Assembly: GCF_000722695.1 (NCBI RefSeq)
Contig: NZ_JPFU01000005.1
Location: 1 to 64,000 of the forward strand
Reading direction: 5' to 3'
Length of the DNA stretch: 64,000 bases
From: Streptococcus mitis
Lineage (GTDB): Bacteria > Bacillota > Bacilli > Lactobacillales > Streptococcaceae
This document shows positions 1-9,108 of the stretch, piece after piece (the stretch's first letter is position 1; each line of letters begins with the position of its first letter). The translations under genes were made by a program, and so were the position numbers. The notes under the pieces are model-generated. The model was not told the DNA's origin, ran no database searches, and saw only the letters and a program-made list of their open reading frames with translations.

Positions 1-96
1 CTCAAGAAACACTTATCTATTATTCGACCGAATCGAAAATATCCAAGAAAGATAAAGGCCCAATCGGTAGTTGATTTCATCTATAGAGTAACATAA
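1..96 (+). CDS. C-terminal end of an unidentified protein (5' partial)
   Basis: Frame 1 is open from the window edge for 31 codons and ends in TAA at 94-96. The tail is basic (RPNRKYPRKIK) and ends DFIYRVT. I do not recognise the family; a transposase C-terminus is one possibility, but nothing proves it. In related pneumococci the gene usually found in this position is pgk, and this tail does not resemble Pgk. Confidence 0.3.
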   Translation, partial: LKKHLSIIRPNRKYPRKIKAQSVVDFIYRVT

Positions 97-334
97 ATCT
101 CAAAAAATAGGGTGAAAAAACCTTTATTTGTCATGCAAAAAAATAGAAGATAGGATAGAGAATCACTTTGATAACCTCAATCACGCCTCCTATTCAAGTA
201 GTTAGATCACTAACTTAATGACATTGGGGATGAAAGTTCCTCTTTTCTTTTGCTTAAAATAAAAACGCTTCCTCTCAACTATTGCTCATAAAAATCACTA
301 ATTTATGATAAAATGGAAATAGAAAGTTGAGATT
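97..334 (+). promoter_or_regulatory. Intergenic spacer with weak promoter for the exporter gene
   Basis: No gene is visible here. A sigma-70-like pair TTGCTC (282-287) and TATGAT (304-309), 16 bases apart, ends about 25 bases before the ATG at 335. The ribosome binding site before that ATG is weak (GAAAG). The rest is AT-rich and featureless. Confidence 0.3.
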
Positions 335-862
335 ATGAGTTATTTTAAAAAATATAAATTCGATAAATCCCAGTTCAAACTTGGTATGCGAACCTTTAAA
401 ACAGGTATTGCTGTTTTTCTAGTTCTCTTTATTTTTGGCTTTTTTGGCTGGAAAGGTCTTCAAATCGGTGCTTTGACAGCCGTTTTTAGCCTGAGGGAGA
501 GTTTTGATAAGAGTGTTCATTTTGGGACGTCGCGTATTCTAGGAAATAGTATCGGTGGCCTTTATGCTCTGGTCTTCTTCCTATTAAATACCGTTTTCCA
601 CGAAGCCTTTTGGGTGATCTTGGTTGTGGTTCCAATTTGCACCATGTTAACCATTATGACAAATGTAGCCATGAATAATAAAGCAGGTGTTATCGGTGGT
701 GTAGCAGCTATGTTAATTATTACTCTATCAATTCCGACTGGAGAGACGATTTTGTACGTGTTTGCGCGTGTGTTTGAAACTTTTATGGGGGTTTTTGTCG
801 CAATTCTGGTGAATTACGATATTGACCGCATTCGTCTCTTTTTAGAGAAAAAAGAAAAATAA
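335..862 (+). CDS. FUSC/aromatic acid exporter family membrane protein (DUF939-like)
   Basis: This 175-residue integral membrane protein has about four hydrophobic spans (roughly residues 24-45, 75-92, 96-112 and 118-160). The glycine-rich FFGWKGLQIGALTAVFSL segment near residue 36 is typical of the FUSC/ArAE exporter N-terminal domain. The family includes exporters of small aromatic acids, but short Gram-positive members are not assigned a substrate. It sits directly before glnR, and its stop codon abuts the GlnR operator. Length and hydrophobicity support a real gene; the substrate is unknown. Confidence 0.75.
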   Translation: MSYFKKYKFDKSQFKLGMRTFKTGIAVFLVLFIFGFFGWKGLQIGALTAVFSLRESFDKSVHFGTSRILGNSIGGLYALVFFLLNTVFHEAFWVILVVVPICTMLTIMTNVAMNNKAGVIGGVAAMLIITLSIPTGETILYVFARVFETFMGVFVAILVNYDIDRIRLFLEKKEK

Positions 863-879
863 TGTTACATTTTATAACA
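863..879 (+). promoter_or_regulatory. GlnR operator upstream of glnRA
   Basis: TGTTACATTTTATAACA matches the GlnR/TnrA consensus TGTNA-N7-TNACA exactly and starts one base after the exporter stop codon. It lies just upstream of the glnR promoter, as expected for autoregulation of glnRA in Gram-positive bacteria. Confidence 0.9.
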
Positions 880-886
880 TTATCAA

Positions 887-915
887 TTGACGTTTGTCTT
901 TTTTTAGACTATAAT
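887..915 (+). promoter_or_regulatory. glnR promoter
   Basis: TTGACG (887-892), a 17-base spacer, then a perfect TATAAT (910-915). The GlnR operator ends 7 bases upstream of the -35 box. Confidence 0.88.
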
Positions 916-938
916 AGACAGAAAGAAGGGAATTGTAA

Positions 939-1295
939 ATGAAGGAAAAAGAATTTCGCCGAAATATGGCTGTTTTTCCTATCGGCAGTGTTATGAAGTT
1001 GACCGACCTATCAGCACGTCAGATTCGTTATTATGAAGATCAAGAGTTGATTAAACCTGATCGAAACGAAGGAAACCGTCGCATGTATTCCTTGAATGAC
1101 ATGGATCGTCTGCTTGAAATCAAAGATTATATCTCTGAAGGTTATAATATCGCTGCCATTAAGAAAAAATATGCTGAACGTGAAGCGAAATCCAAGAAAG
1201 CGGTGAGTCAGACTGAGGTGCGTCGTGCACTTCACAATGAACTCCTCCAGCAGGGGCGCTTTGCTTCAGTACGGTCACCTTTTGGTCGCGGTTAG
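939..1295 (+). CDS. glnR: Glutamine synthetase repressor GlnR (MerR family)
   Basis: GlnR is the 118-residue MerR-type regulator that represses glnRA and other nitrogen genes when glutamine is plentiful, through contact with feedback-inhibited glutamine synthetase. Residues 13-50 form the winged-helix domain (MKLTDLSARQIRYYEDQEL, then NRRMYS). The short C-terminal tail lacks an effector domain, as in true GlnR. AAGAAGGGAA precedes the ATG. It is followed 36 bases later by glnA, and the perfect operator at 863-879 implies autoregulation. Confidence 0.95.
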   Translation: MKEKEFRRNMAVFPIGSVMKLTDLSARQIRYYEDQELIKPDRNEGNRRMYSLNDMDRLLEIKDYISEGYNIAAIKKKYAEREAKSKKAVSQTEVRRALHNELLQQGRFASVRSPFGRG

Positions 1296-1331
1296 GCAAC
1301 CGCAAGTAGTCATACATTAAGGAGAAAACTC

Positions 1332-2678
1332 ATGCCAATCACAGCTGCAGATATTCGTCGTGAAGTCAAGGAAAAAAATGTTACCTTTATTCGTCTCATG
1401 TTCTCAGATATTTTGGGGACGATGAAAAACGTCGAAATTCCTGCTACAGATGAACAGTTAGATAAAGTCTTGTCAAATAAGGTTATGTTTGATGGATCTT
1501 CTATTGAAGGTTTTGTACGTATCAATGAGTCAGATATGTACTTGCATCCTGACTTGGATACATGGACAGTCTTCCCTTGGGGAGATGAGAATGGAAGTGT
1601 TGCAGGTTTGATCTGTGATGTCTATACAACAGAAGGTGAACCATTTGCAGGTGACCCCCGTGGCAATTTGAAACGTGCTCTTCGTCACATGGAAGAAGTG
1701 GGATTCAAATCCTTCAACCTTGGTCCAGAGCCAGAATTCTTCCTATTTAAACTGGATGAAAATGGAGACCCAACACTTGAAGTAAATGACAAGGGTGGCT
1801 ACTTTGATTTGGCGCCTACTGACCTTGCGGACAATACACGTCGTGAGATTGTCAATATCTTGACTAAAATGGGATTTGAAGTAGAAGCCAGTCACCACGA
1901 GGTTGCGGTTGGACAACACGAGATTGACTTTAAGTATGATGAAGTTCTCCGTGCTTGTGATAAGATTCAAATCTTTAAACTTGTTGTTAAAACCATTGCT
2001 CGCAAACATGGTCTTTACGCAACCTTTATGGCCAAACCAAAATTTGGTATTGCTGGATCAGGTATGCACTGTAATATGTCCTTGTTTGATGCAGAAGGAA
2101 ATAATGCCTTCTTTGATCCCAATGATCCAAAAGGAATGCAGTTGTCTGAAACTGCCTACTATTTCCTTGGTGGTTTGATCAAGCATGCCTACAACTATAC
2201 TGCTATCATGAACCCAACGGTTAACTCATACAAACGTTTGGTTCCAGGTTATGAAGCGCCTGTTTACATTGCTTGGGCTGGTCGTAACCGTTCGCCACTT
2301 GTGCGCGTGCCTGCTTCACGTGGTATGGGAACCCGTCTTGAGTTACGTTCAGTGGATCCAATGGCGAATCCTTATATCGCTATGGCGGTTCTTTTGGAAG
2401 TTGGTTTGCATGGTATTGAAAACAAAATCGAAGCACCAGCTCCTATCGAAGAAAATATCTACATCATGACAGCAGAAGAGCGTAAGGAAGCTGGCATTAC
2501 AGACCTTCCATCAACTCTTCACAACGCTTTGAAAGCTTTGACTGAAGATGAAGTGGTCAAGGCTGCCCTGGGAGATCACATCTACACTAGCTTCCTTGAA
2601 GCGAAACGTATCGAGTGGGCTAGCTATGCGACCTTTGTGTCACAATGGGAAGTTGATAACTATTTAGACCTTTACTAA
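1332..2678 (+). CDS. glnA: Glutamine synthetase, type I alpha
   Basis: It catalyses ATP-dependent ligation of ammonia to glutamate in the cytoplasm as a dodecamer. The 448 residues match the GSI-alpha length. Visible signatures include the [10 protein letters not shown] substrate-contact segment near residue 53, [14 protein letters not shown] near 189 and the ATP-binding [16 protein letters not shown] near 234. The adenylylation insertion of GSI-beta enzymes is absent, so control is by feedback and GlnR. It is the second gene of the glnRA operon, has GGAG 9 bases before the ATG, and is followed by a terminator. Confidence 0.97.
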   Translation: MPITAADIRREVKEKNVTFIRLMFSDILGTMKNVEIPATDEQLDKVLSNKVMFDGSSIEGFVRINESDMYLHPDLDTWTVFPWGDENGSVAGLICDVYTTEGEPFAGDPRGNLKRALRHMEEVGFKSFNLGPEPEFFLFKLDENGDPTLEVNDKGGYFDLAPTDLADNTRREIVNILTKMGFEVEASHHEVAVGQHEIDFKYDEVLRACDKIQIFKLVVKTIARKHGLYATFMAKPKFGIAGSGMHCNMSLFDAEGNNAFFDPNDPKGMQLSETAYYFLGGLIKHAYNYTAIMNPTVNSYKRLVPGYEAPVYIAWAGRNRSPLVRVPASRGMGTRLELRSVDPMANPYIAMAVLLEVGLHGIENKIEAPAPIEENIYIMTAEERKEAGITDLPSTLHNALKALTEDEVVKAALGDHIYTSFLEAKRIEWASYATFVSQWEVDNYLDLY

Positions 2679-2687
2679 TATAGAGGA

Positions 2688-2713
2688 AAGATTGCCTGAG
2701 GGCGGTCTTTTTT
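2688..2713 (+). terminator. Rho-independent terminator of glnRA
   Basis: A 9-bp stem (AAGATTGCC with GGCGGTCTT, two G-U pairs) closes a TGAG loop and is followed by a run of T, 9 bases after the glnA stop. Confidence 0.9.
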
Positions 2714-2714
2714 C

Positions 2715-2769
2715 TTGCTTTTTATATCGAGGTGTGATATATTTTATATAACGAAGTACGATATATCGA
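2715..2769 (+). promoter_or_regulatory. Promoter and palindromic operator of the PadR operon
   Basis: TTGCTT (2715-2720) and TATATT (2738-2743) are 17 bases apart. TATATCGA occurs at 2723-2730 between the promoter boxes and again at 2762-2769, inside the perfect palindrome CGATATATCG (2759-2768). Their position suggests autoregulation by the PadR protein encoded just downstream; this is inference. Confidence 0.5.
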
Positions 2770-2791
2770 ACTAGATAGGAGGTGGCTGTAA

Positions 2792-3112
2792 ATGGAATTA
2801 ACGGATAAGATCCGTCGAGTTTATCTTCCGATGACGGAAACAGGTTTTTATATCTTGTTCTGTCTGCAGAAGGAGAATCATGGATATGGTATTACACAAA
2901 AGGTCAAGGAGATGACAGATTCGCAAGTCTTGATTAGTCCTGGAACTATGTATGGAACCTTGTCAAAAATGGAAAAGGATGGTTTGATTTCTTTTGTCCG
3001 AGAAGAGGAGAAACGGAAAATCTATTATATCACAGACTTGGGACGAAAAGTCTTAGATATTGAATTGAAGCGTATTGAACGGCTCTATAGAAACAGTCGG
3101 GAGGAAGTATGA
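2792..3112 (+). CDS. PadR family transcriptional regulator
   Basis: This 106-residue protein is almost only the PadR winged-helix domain: GFYILFCLQKENHGYGITQKV, then SPGTMYGTLSKMEKDGLI (recognition helix and wing near residues 49-66), then KRKIYYITDLG. The PadR C-terminal dimerisation part is short (PadR-s2 type). AGGAGGTGG lies before the ATG. It overlaps by 4 bases the first of two DUF2812 membrane protein genes, a pairing often seen in Firmicutes, so it probably controls them. The ligand is unknown. Confidence 0.9.
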   Translation: MELTDKIRRVYLPMTETGFYILFCLQKENHGYGITQKVKEMTDSQVLISPGTMYGTLSKMEKDGLISFVREEEKRKIYYITDLGRKVLDIELKRIERLYRNSREEV

Positions 3113-3687
3113 TGGAAAAGAAAATTGTTTATCGAATTTTTACAATTGCGGATTATGAGAGGGAGGCTCTATACTTTAGAGAAATGCATGCTAAGGGCTG
3201 GAAACTTAGGAAAGTAAGCTACTCTATCTTATTGTTTGCAGTTAAGTATACCTTTGAAAAGTGTCACCCTGAGCAAGTGTCTTATCGGTTGGATTTTTAC
3301 CCAATGGAAAAATCAGAAAGAACCTCCTATTTACAACTATTTAAAGATTGTGGCTGGGAGCATATTACAGACTTTAATAGTTTTTCCTATTTTAGAAAAG
3401 CGCATTCTGAAATTGAATCGAATGTAGAGTTTGAAATTTATAATGACGCTGCTGGGAAGTTAGCTATGGTTAATCGCATTTTAAGACTGCGACTAGTACC
3501 TGTTTTACTTTTGCTAGCCATACATATACCATTCTTACTTAAATTGCTCAATAGAAGTAATGCGTATGGTCTATGGAGTTTACTTGCGGTCGGGCTAGAT
3601 ATTTTCTTGTCTTTAATCCTTTTGTTAATGGTTGTCTATATTAGCTGGAAGTTATGGCATAAAAAGAAGGAATTATCAGATTTATGA
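3109..3687 (+). CDS. DUF2812 domain-containing membrane protein (first copy)
   Basis: The 192-residue protein has an N-terminal cytosolic DUF2812 domain (FTIADYEREALYFREMHAKGWKL, residues 9-31) and two C-terminal membrane spans (about 125-145 and 155-180). Function is unknown for the family. The start overlaps the padR stop (ATGATGG; the next ATG at 3112 is equally possible) and GGGAGG precedes it. It forms an operon with padR and a second DUF2812 gene. Confidence 0.8.
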   Translation: MMEKKIVYRIFTIADYEREALYFREMHAKGWKLRKVSYSILLFAVKYTFEKCHPEQVSYRLDFYPMEKSERTSYLQLFKDCGWEHITDFNSFSYFRKAHSEIESNVEFEIYNDAAGKLAMVNRILRLRLVPVLLLLAIHIPFLLKLLNRSNAYGLWSLLAVGLDIFLSLILLLMVVYISWKLWHKKKELSDL

Positions 3688-3721
3688 TAGGGTAGGTATG
3701 TTTAAAATTGGAGGGAAAGTC

Positions 3722-4231
3722 ATGATAAATAAAAAGCAATTTAAGATTTTCACAATTCTTGATTTGGATAAGGTAGAAGATTATTTACATGAGATGCACT
3801 TGAAAGGTTGGAGGTATAGAACGAGTCGTTTTGGTTTTTTCTATTTTGACCAATGTCAACCAGACGATGTCATATACTGTATCTATGATTCTAGATTTCT
3901 TAAAAAATATAAGCATGAACTACAAGACTTTAGAAATAGAGGTTGGGAATTGATAGGAGCAGGTTCTTGTTCGATTCTTCGTAAACCAGCTTCTGATATA
4001 CTTTCAGAGGATCAAGTCTATATGAGTAATAATCTTATGTGGGAAGTTGTACGATATAGACTTCGTTCCTGTACAGCTACTTTTTTAGGTGGGTTTGTTG
4101 TTTGTATGAGTTTATTTAAAGAAGAGCTTTCTATGTCTTTCTTCGTTATTTTTATTTTATATGCCTTTATGATTTCTTATCTAATTTATGGTTATTTCAG
4201 ACTAAAAAGGAAATACCAAGTAGATGAATAG
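3722..4231 (+). CDS. DUF2812 domain-containing membrane protein (second copy)
   Basis: The 169-residue paralogue of the preceding gene has the same pattern: FTILDLDKVEDYLHEMHLKGW near residues 9-29, GWELIGAGSCSILRK near 80, then two C-terminal membrane spans. I chose the ATG at 3722 because GGAGGG lies 8 bases upstream. Longer in-frame starts overlap the previous gene without a better ribosome site. Function is unknown; it is probably PadR-regulated with its neighbours. Confidence 0.8.
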   Translation: MINKKQFKIFTILDLDKVEDYLHEMHLKGWRYRTSRFGFFYFDQCQPDDVIYCIYDSRFLKKYKHELQDFRNRGWELIGAGSCSILRKPASDILSEDQVYMSNNLMWEVVRYRLRSCTATFLGGFVVCMSLFKEELSMSFFVIFILYAFMISYLIYGYFRLKRKYQVDE

Positions 4232-4258
4232 TAAGGTTCTAGGTCTTCAGACCGATTT

Positions 4259-4285
4259 TTAGCACTCTTGGCAAAAGAGTGCTAA
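4259..4285 (+). promoter_or_regulatory. CIRCE element 1, also a terminator-like hairpin
   Basis: TTAGCACTC-N9-GAGTGCTAA matches the HrcA operator consensus perfectly. Extended to 11-bp arms (TTAGCACTCTT/AAGAGTGCTAA) and followed by T6, it also looks like a rho-independent terminator for the upstream DUF2812 operon. It lies about 18 bases upstream of the hrcA -35 box. Confidence 0.88.
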
Positions 4286-4302
4286 TTTTTTGAGTTTTTG
4301 TC

Positions 4303-4330
4303 TTGACATTCTCTTTTAAGGGTGTATAAT
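4303..4330 (+). promoter_or_regulatory. hrcA-grpE-dnaK promoter
   Basis: Perfect TTGACA (4303-4308) and perfect TATAAT (4325-4330), 16 bases apart, between two CIRCE elements. Confidence 0.92.
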
Positions 4331-4341
4331 AGAATCATAAG

Positions 4342-4368
4342 TTAGCACTTGAGCGTATCGAGTGCTAA
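4342..4368 (+). promoter_or_regulatory. CIRCE element 2
   Basis: TTAGCACTT-N9-GAGTGCTAA departs from the CIRCE consensus by one base in the left arm. It covers the expected transcription start 12-38 bases after the -10 box, the classical HrcA repression position. Confidence 0.93.
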
Positions 4369-4394
4369 TCGATCAGACAGAGAGGAGTGATGAG

Positions 4395-5429
4395 ATGGTT
4401 ACAGAGCGTCAGCAGGATATTCTAAATCTGATTATTGACATCTTTACCAAAACGCACGAACCTGTCGGATCCAAAGCCTTGCAAGAGTCTATTAACTCTA
4501 GCAGTGCAACCATTCGTAATGACATGGCGGCTCTAGAAAAGCAAGGTTTGCTTGAGAAGGCTCATACTTCAAGTGGTCGGATGCCAAGTGTTGCTGGTTT
4601 TCAGTACTATGTAAAACACTCACTGGATTTTGACCGACTAGCTGAAAATGAGGTATATGAGATTGTCAAAGCCTTTGACCAGGAATTCTTCAAATTGGAG
4701 GATATTCTGCAAGAGGCTGCTAATCTACTGACAGACTTGAGTGGCTGTACGGTAGTAGCACTGGATGTTGAGCCGAGCAGGCAACGTTTGACAGCCTTTG
4801 ATATCGTTGTTTTGGGGCAACATACAGCCTTGGCAGTATTTACCCTAGACGAGTCTCGAACGGTTACCAGTCAGTTTCTGATTCCAAGGAATTTCTTGCA
4901 GGAGGATTTGCTGAAACTGAAGAGCATCATTCAGGAACGTTTCCTCGGCCACACCGTTCTAGATATTCACTACAAGATTCGGACGGAGATTCCGCAGATT
5001 ATCCAGCGTTACTTCACAACAACGGACAATGTTATCGATCTCTTTGAACATATCTTTAAGGAAATGTTCAACGAAAACATTGTGGTGGCGGGCAAGGTTA
5101 ATCTCTTGAATTTTGCCAATCTGGCAGCTTATCAGTTCTTTGACCAACCGCAAAAGGTGGCTCTGGAGATTCGTGAGGGGTTGCGTGAAGATCAGATGCA
5201 AAACGTTCGTGTTGCAGACAGTCAAGAGTCCTGTCTAGCTGACCTAGCGGTGATTAGTAGCAAGTTCCTCATTCCTTATCGGGGAGTTGGAATTCTAGCC
5301 ATTATCGGTCCTGTTAATCTGGATTATCAGCAACTAATCAACCAAGTCAACGTAGTCAACCGTGTTTTGACTATGAAGTTGACAGATTTTTACCGCTACC
5401 TCAGCAGTAATCATTACGAAGTACATTAA
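4395..5429 (+). CDS. hrcA: Heat-inducible transcription repressor HrcA
   Basis: HrcA binds CIRCE and represses the dnaK and groE operons; its activity needs GroEL, which couples it to protein-folding load. The 344 residues are the usual streptococcal length. The N-terminal winged helix ([15 protein letters not shown], then [18 protein letters not shown]) is followed by the GAF-like HrcA domain. I chose ATG 4395 because GAGGAG lies 7 bases upstream; the earlier TTG at 4362 falls inside CIRCE 2. It is the first gene of hrcA-grpE-dnaK, and CIRCE is also present at groES (49830). Confidence 0.96.
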   Translation: MVTERQQDILNLIIDIFTKTHEPVGSKALQESINSSSATIRNDMAALEKQGLLEKAHTSSGRMPSVAGFQYYVKHSLDFDRLAENEVYEIVKAFDQEFFKLEDILQEAANLLTDLSGCTVVALDVEPSRQRLTAFDIVVLGQHTALAVFTLDESRTVTSQFLIPRNFLQEDLLKLKSIIQERFLGHTVLDIHYKIRTEIPQIIQRYFTTTDNVIDLFEHIFKEMFNENIVVAGKVNLLNFANLAAYQFFDQPQKVALEIREGLREDQMQNVRVADSQESCLADLAVISSKFLIPYRGVGILAIIGPVNLDYQQLINQVNVVNRVLTMKLTDFYRYLSSNHYEVH

Positions 5430-5455
5430 GATTGAAATCATTAAAGGAGGCGAAA

Positions 5456-5980
5456 ATGGCCCAAGATATAAAAAATGAAGAAGTAGAAGAAGTCCAAGAA
5501 GAGGAAGTTGTGGAAACGGCAGAAGAAACAACTCCTGAGAAGTCTGAGTTGGACTTGGCAAATGAACGTGCAGATGAGTTCGAAAATAAATACCTTCGCG
5601 CTCATGCAGAAATGCAAAATATCCAACGCCGTGCCAATGAAGAGCGTCAAAACTTGCAACGTTATCGTAGCCAGGACTTGGCAAAAGCGATTCTTCCTTC
5701 TTTGGATAACCTTGAGCGTGCACTTGCAGTTGAAGGTTTGACAGATGATGTCAAAAAAGGATTAGAGATGGTACAAGAAAGCTTGATTCACGCTTTGAAA
5801 GAAGAAGGAATCGAAGAAATCGCAGCTGACGGCGAATTTGACCATAACTACCACATGGCCATCCAAACTCTCCCAGCAGACGATGAACACCCAGCAGATA
5901 CCATCGCCCAAGTCTTCCAAAAAGGCTACAAACTCCATGACCGTATCCTACGCCCAGCCATGGTAGTGGTGTACAACTAG
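5456..5980 (+). CDS. grpE: GrpE nucleotide exchange factor
   Basis: GrpE releases ADP from DnaK in the cytoplasmic Hsp70 cycle. The 174-residue protein has an acidic N-terminal tail, a long coiled coil (about residues 32-85) and a C-terminal beta domain ending [16 protein letters not shown], the family signature. AGGAGG sits 6 bases before ATG 5456, which decides the start over an in-frame upstream codon at 5432. It is 26 bases after hrcA, in the same operon. Confidence 0.96.
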   Translation: MAQDIKNEEVEEVQEEEVVETAEETTPEKSELDLANERADEFENKYLRAHAEMQNIQRRANEERQNLQRYRSQDLAKAILPSLDNLERALAVEGLTDDVKKGLEMVQESLIHALKEEGIEEIAADGEFDHNYHMAIQTLPADDEHPADTIAQVFQKGYKLHDRILRPAMVVVYN

Positions 5981-6056
5981 GCAATTCTGACGGTTGCAGC
6001 ATACATAATAGAAAACTTGTCCGAAACGACACTAAACTATGAAAGAAAGATAAAAA

Positions 6057-6073
6057 GCAAGCCGAAGGCTTGC
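6057..6073 (+). other. Small perfect hairpin before the dnaK leader element
   Basis: GCAAGCC-GAA-GGCTTGC is a 7-bp stem with a 3-base loop, 6 bases upstream of the larger branched element. No T-run follows, so it is not an obvious terminator. Confidence 0.6.
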
Positions 6074-6079
6074 AAGGAA

Positions 6080-6214
6080 GATATTTCCCGCCGTGGTGAA
6101 AGTTTCAGTAGCTTCTGCTACTGAAACAGGGGATTTTTGAGACAATAGGCTCAAAAATAAGTGATGAAATCCCGTAGGGAGTTGCTCACGTCCCCACCAC
6201 TTAAGGGAAATATC
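6080..6214 (+). other. Branched, closed hairpin element in the grpE-dnaK spacer
   Basis: The ends pair perfectly over 10 bp (GATATTTCCC 6080-6089 with GGGAAATATC 6205-6214), followed inward by GTGGTG (6093) with CACCAC (6195). Inside are three hairpins. One has an 11-bp perfect stem with a TTCT loop (6102-6127), one an 8-bp stem TTTTTGAG/CTCAAAAA (6134-6157), and one is nested, with GTGA/TCAC around TCCC/GGGA (6161-6189). It ends 28 bases before the dnaK Shine-Dalgarno. It could be a structured RNA leader or a small non-autonomous repeat; I cannot assign it to a named family. Confidence 0.7.
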
Positions 6215-6243
6215 AAAAAATCAAAATTCGAATTAAAATTTAA

Positions 6244-8077
<1,834 letters not shown>

Positions 8078-8079
<2 letters not shown>

Positions 8080-8100
8080 AATAGTCCAGTGGACTATTTT
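8078..8100 (+). terminator. Terminator overlapping the dnaK stop
   Basis: AAAATAGTCC-AGT-GGACTATTTT is a perfect 10-bp stem with a 3-base loop. It begins inside the dnaK stop codon and ends in T4. Confidence 0.75.
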
Positions 8101-8137
8101 ATCCCGAGCTTGAAAATCAGGAGAGCGAGGTAGGTAA

Positions 8138-8245
8138 GAATGACTAATCGCTAAAGTGATTGTCATTCTACGGCAATCGCTATGGCGATTTGCCTAAACG
8201 CCTTACTAGTTCAAAAACAAAGTATAATCGACTTTATTTTTGAAC
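8138..8245 (+). other. Row of three hairpins between dnaK and the DJ-1-like gene
   Basis: Hairpin 1 pairs GAATGAC (8138) with GTCATTC (8162), continued by AATCGCT/AGTGATT. Hairpin 2 pairs GGCAATCGC (8172) with GCGATTTGCC (8185), leaving one bulge. Hairpin 3 pairs GTTCAAAAA (8209) with TTTTTGAAC (8237), with AAAGT/ACTTT inside. No ORF fits. It could be an intergenic repeat or a processed RNA; the family is unknown to me. Confidence 0.55.
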
Positions 8246-8267
8246 GTCGTAATGATAGGAAGAAATC

Positions 8268-8295
8268 CAGAGGTTGCAACCCAGCCTCTGTTTTT
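8268..8295 (+). terminator. Rho-independent terminator
   Basis: CAGAGG (8268-8273) pairs with CCTCTG (8285-8290) and is followed by T5. It closes the dnaK transcript region just before the DJ-1-like gene. Confidence 0.8.
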
Positions 8296-8318
8296 CGATA
8301 AAATAGAGGGTGTAGCTT

Positions 8319-8951
8319 ATGAAAAAAGTACTTTGTGTCATTTATCCTAATTTTTCTCTTTATGAGATAGCCTCTTTAACAAGTACTTTAGCTCTGTCTT
8401 TTGACATCACGATTGATTATGTAGCTTCAGATCATTCGATGGTGGGCTCTGAGGATGGCTTGCCTTGTTTACCTACAAAAACATTGGATCAAGTACGTAT
8501 AGAAGAGTATTCTTGTGTGATTTTGCCAGGAATGGTAAATATAGGGCCTGCTCTACAGGATGAGAAATTGATTTTGTTTTTGAAAGGTCTCGATGAGCAA
8601 GATGTCTTAATTGCAGCTATTTCCTCAGCGCCCCTTTTATTGGCGAAAGCAGGCTTGCTGAACGACACGAAATTTACAGGTGGGATTTGGCAAAACTTCT
8701 TTGACTATTTTGAATTTCTCCCACGTGAGAATTTCCAACCCAAAGTGGTTGTGCATGATAAAAATATCATTACGGCTATTGGCTTTGCACATCTAGAGTT
8801 TGCAAGAAAAGTGATTCTTGATCTAGGTTTGGCAGAAAATACGGACAACTATTTTAAAGAACAGAGCGAATATTCAGAAGAGGATTTGATTTTTACTCTA
8901 TCGGACAAAGAGTTTGATGAAGTGAAGCAGAGCATAGAAAATACCCTCTAA
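8319..8951 (+). CDS. DJ-1/PfpI (ThiJ) superfamily protein
   Basis: The 210-residue protein has the DJ-1/PfpI fold pattern: MKKVLCVIYPNFSLYEIA at the N-terminus, SCVILPGMVNIG near residue 67 and IAAISSAPLLLAKAGLL near 104. In most DJ-1 proteins the nucleophile elbow reads AxCxGP; here the cysteine position is serine (ISSAP), so glyoxalase or protease-like activity is doubtful. It is inserted between dnaK and dnaJ, as in pneumococcus. A likely -10 (TAAAAT) follows the upstream terminator. The exact role is unknown. Confidence 0.75.
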   Translation: MKKVLCVIYPNFSLYEIASLTSTLALSFDITIDYVASDHSMVGSEDGLPCLPTKTLDQVRIEEYSCVILPGMVNIGPALQDEKLILFLKGLDEQDVLIAAISSAPLLLAKAGLLNDTKFTGGIWQNFFDYFEFLPRENFQPKVVVHDKNIITAIGFAHLEFARKVILDLGLAENTDNYFKEQSEYSEEDLIFTLSDKEFDEVKQSIENTL

Positions 8952-8982
8952 TGATTTACTTATAAATTATAGAAAGGAATAA

Positions 8983-9093
8983 GGGTGTTCGTAACTGAAC
9001 ACGGGCTACGGACTGTGCCAAAAAGATAGTTTTTTCTAGGACGCAAGCGTCCGTCGTCAAAACTCCTATTTTGGCTGTGTCCGTTTGACGCCC
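8983..9093 (+). other. Long hairpin element between the ribosome site and dnaJ start
   Basis: GTGTTC-GTAACT-GAACAC (8985-9002) is followed by a long interrupted stem. Its pairs are GGGC 9003/GCCC 9090, CGGAC 9009/GTCCG 9079, GCCAAAA 9017/TTTTGGC 9069 and GTTTT 9029/AAAAC 9059. A GGACG-CAAG-CGTCC cap lies at 9039-9052. A good ribosome site (AGAAAGGAATAAG, 8970-8982) lies immediately before the element, while no such site lies immediately before the dnaJ ATG. This suggests an insertion between the two. Confidence 0.65.
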
Positions 9094-9108
9094 TTTGTAT
9101 CTTGAATT

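Noticed and set aside
1011..1235. Antisense ORFs opposite glnR, glnA, dnaK, infB, valS, groEL and other highly expressed genes
   Set aside because: These are codon-bias shadows of strong genes; none has a ribosome site or a recognisable protein family.
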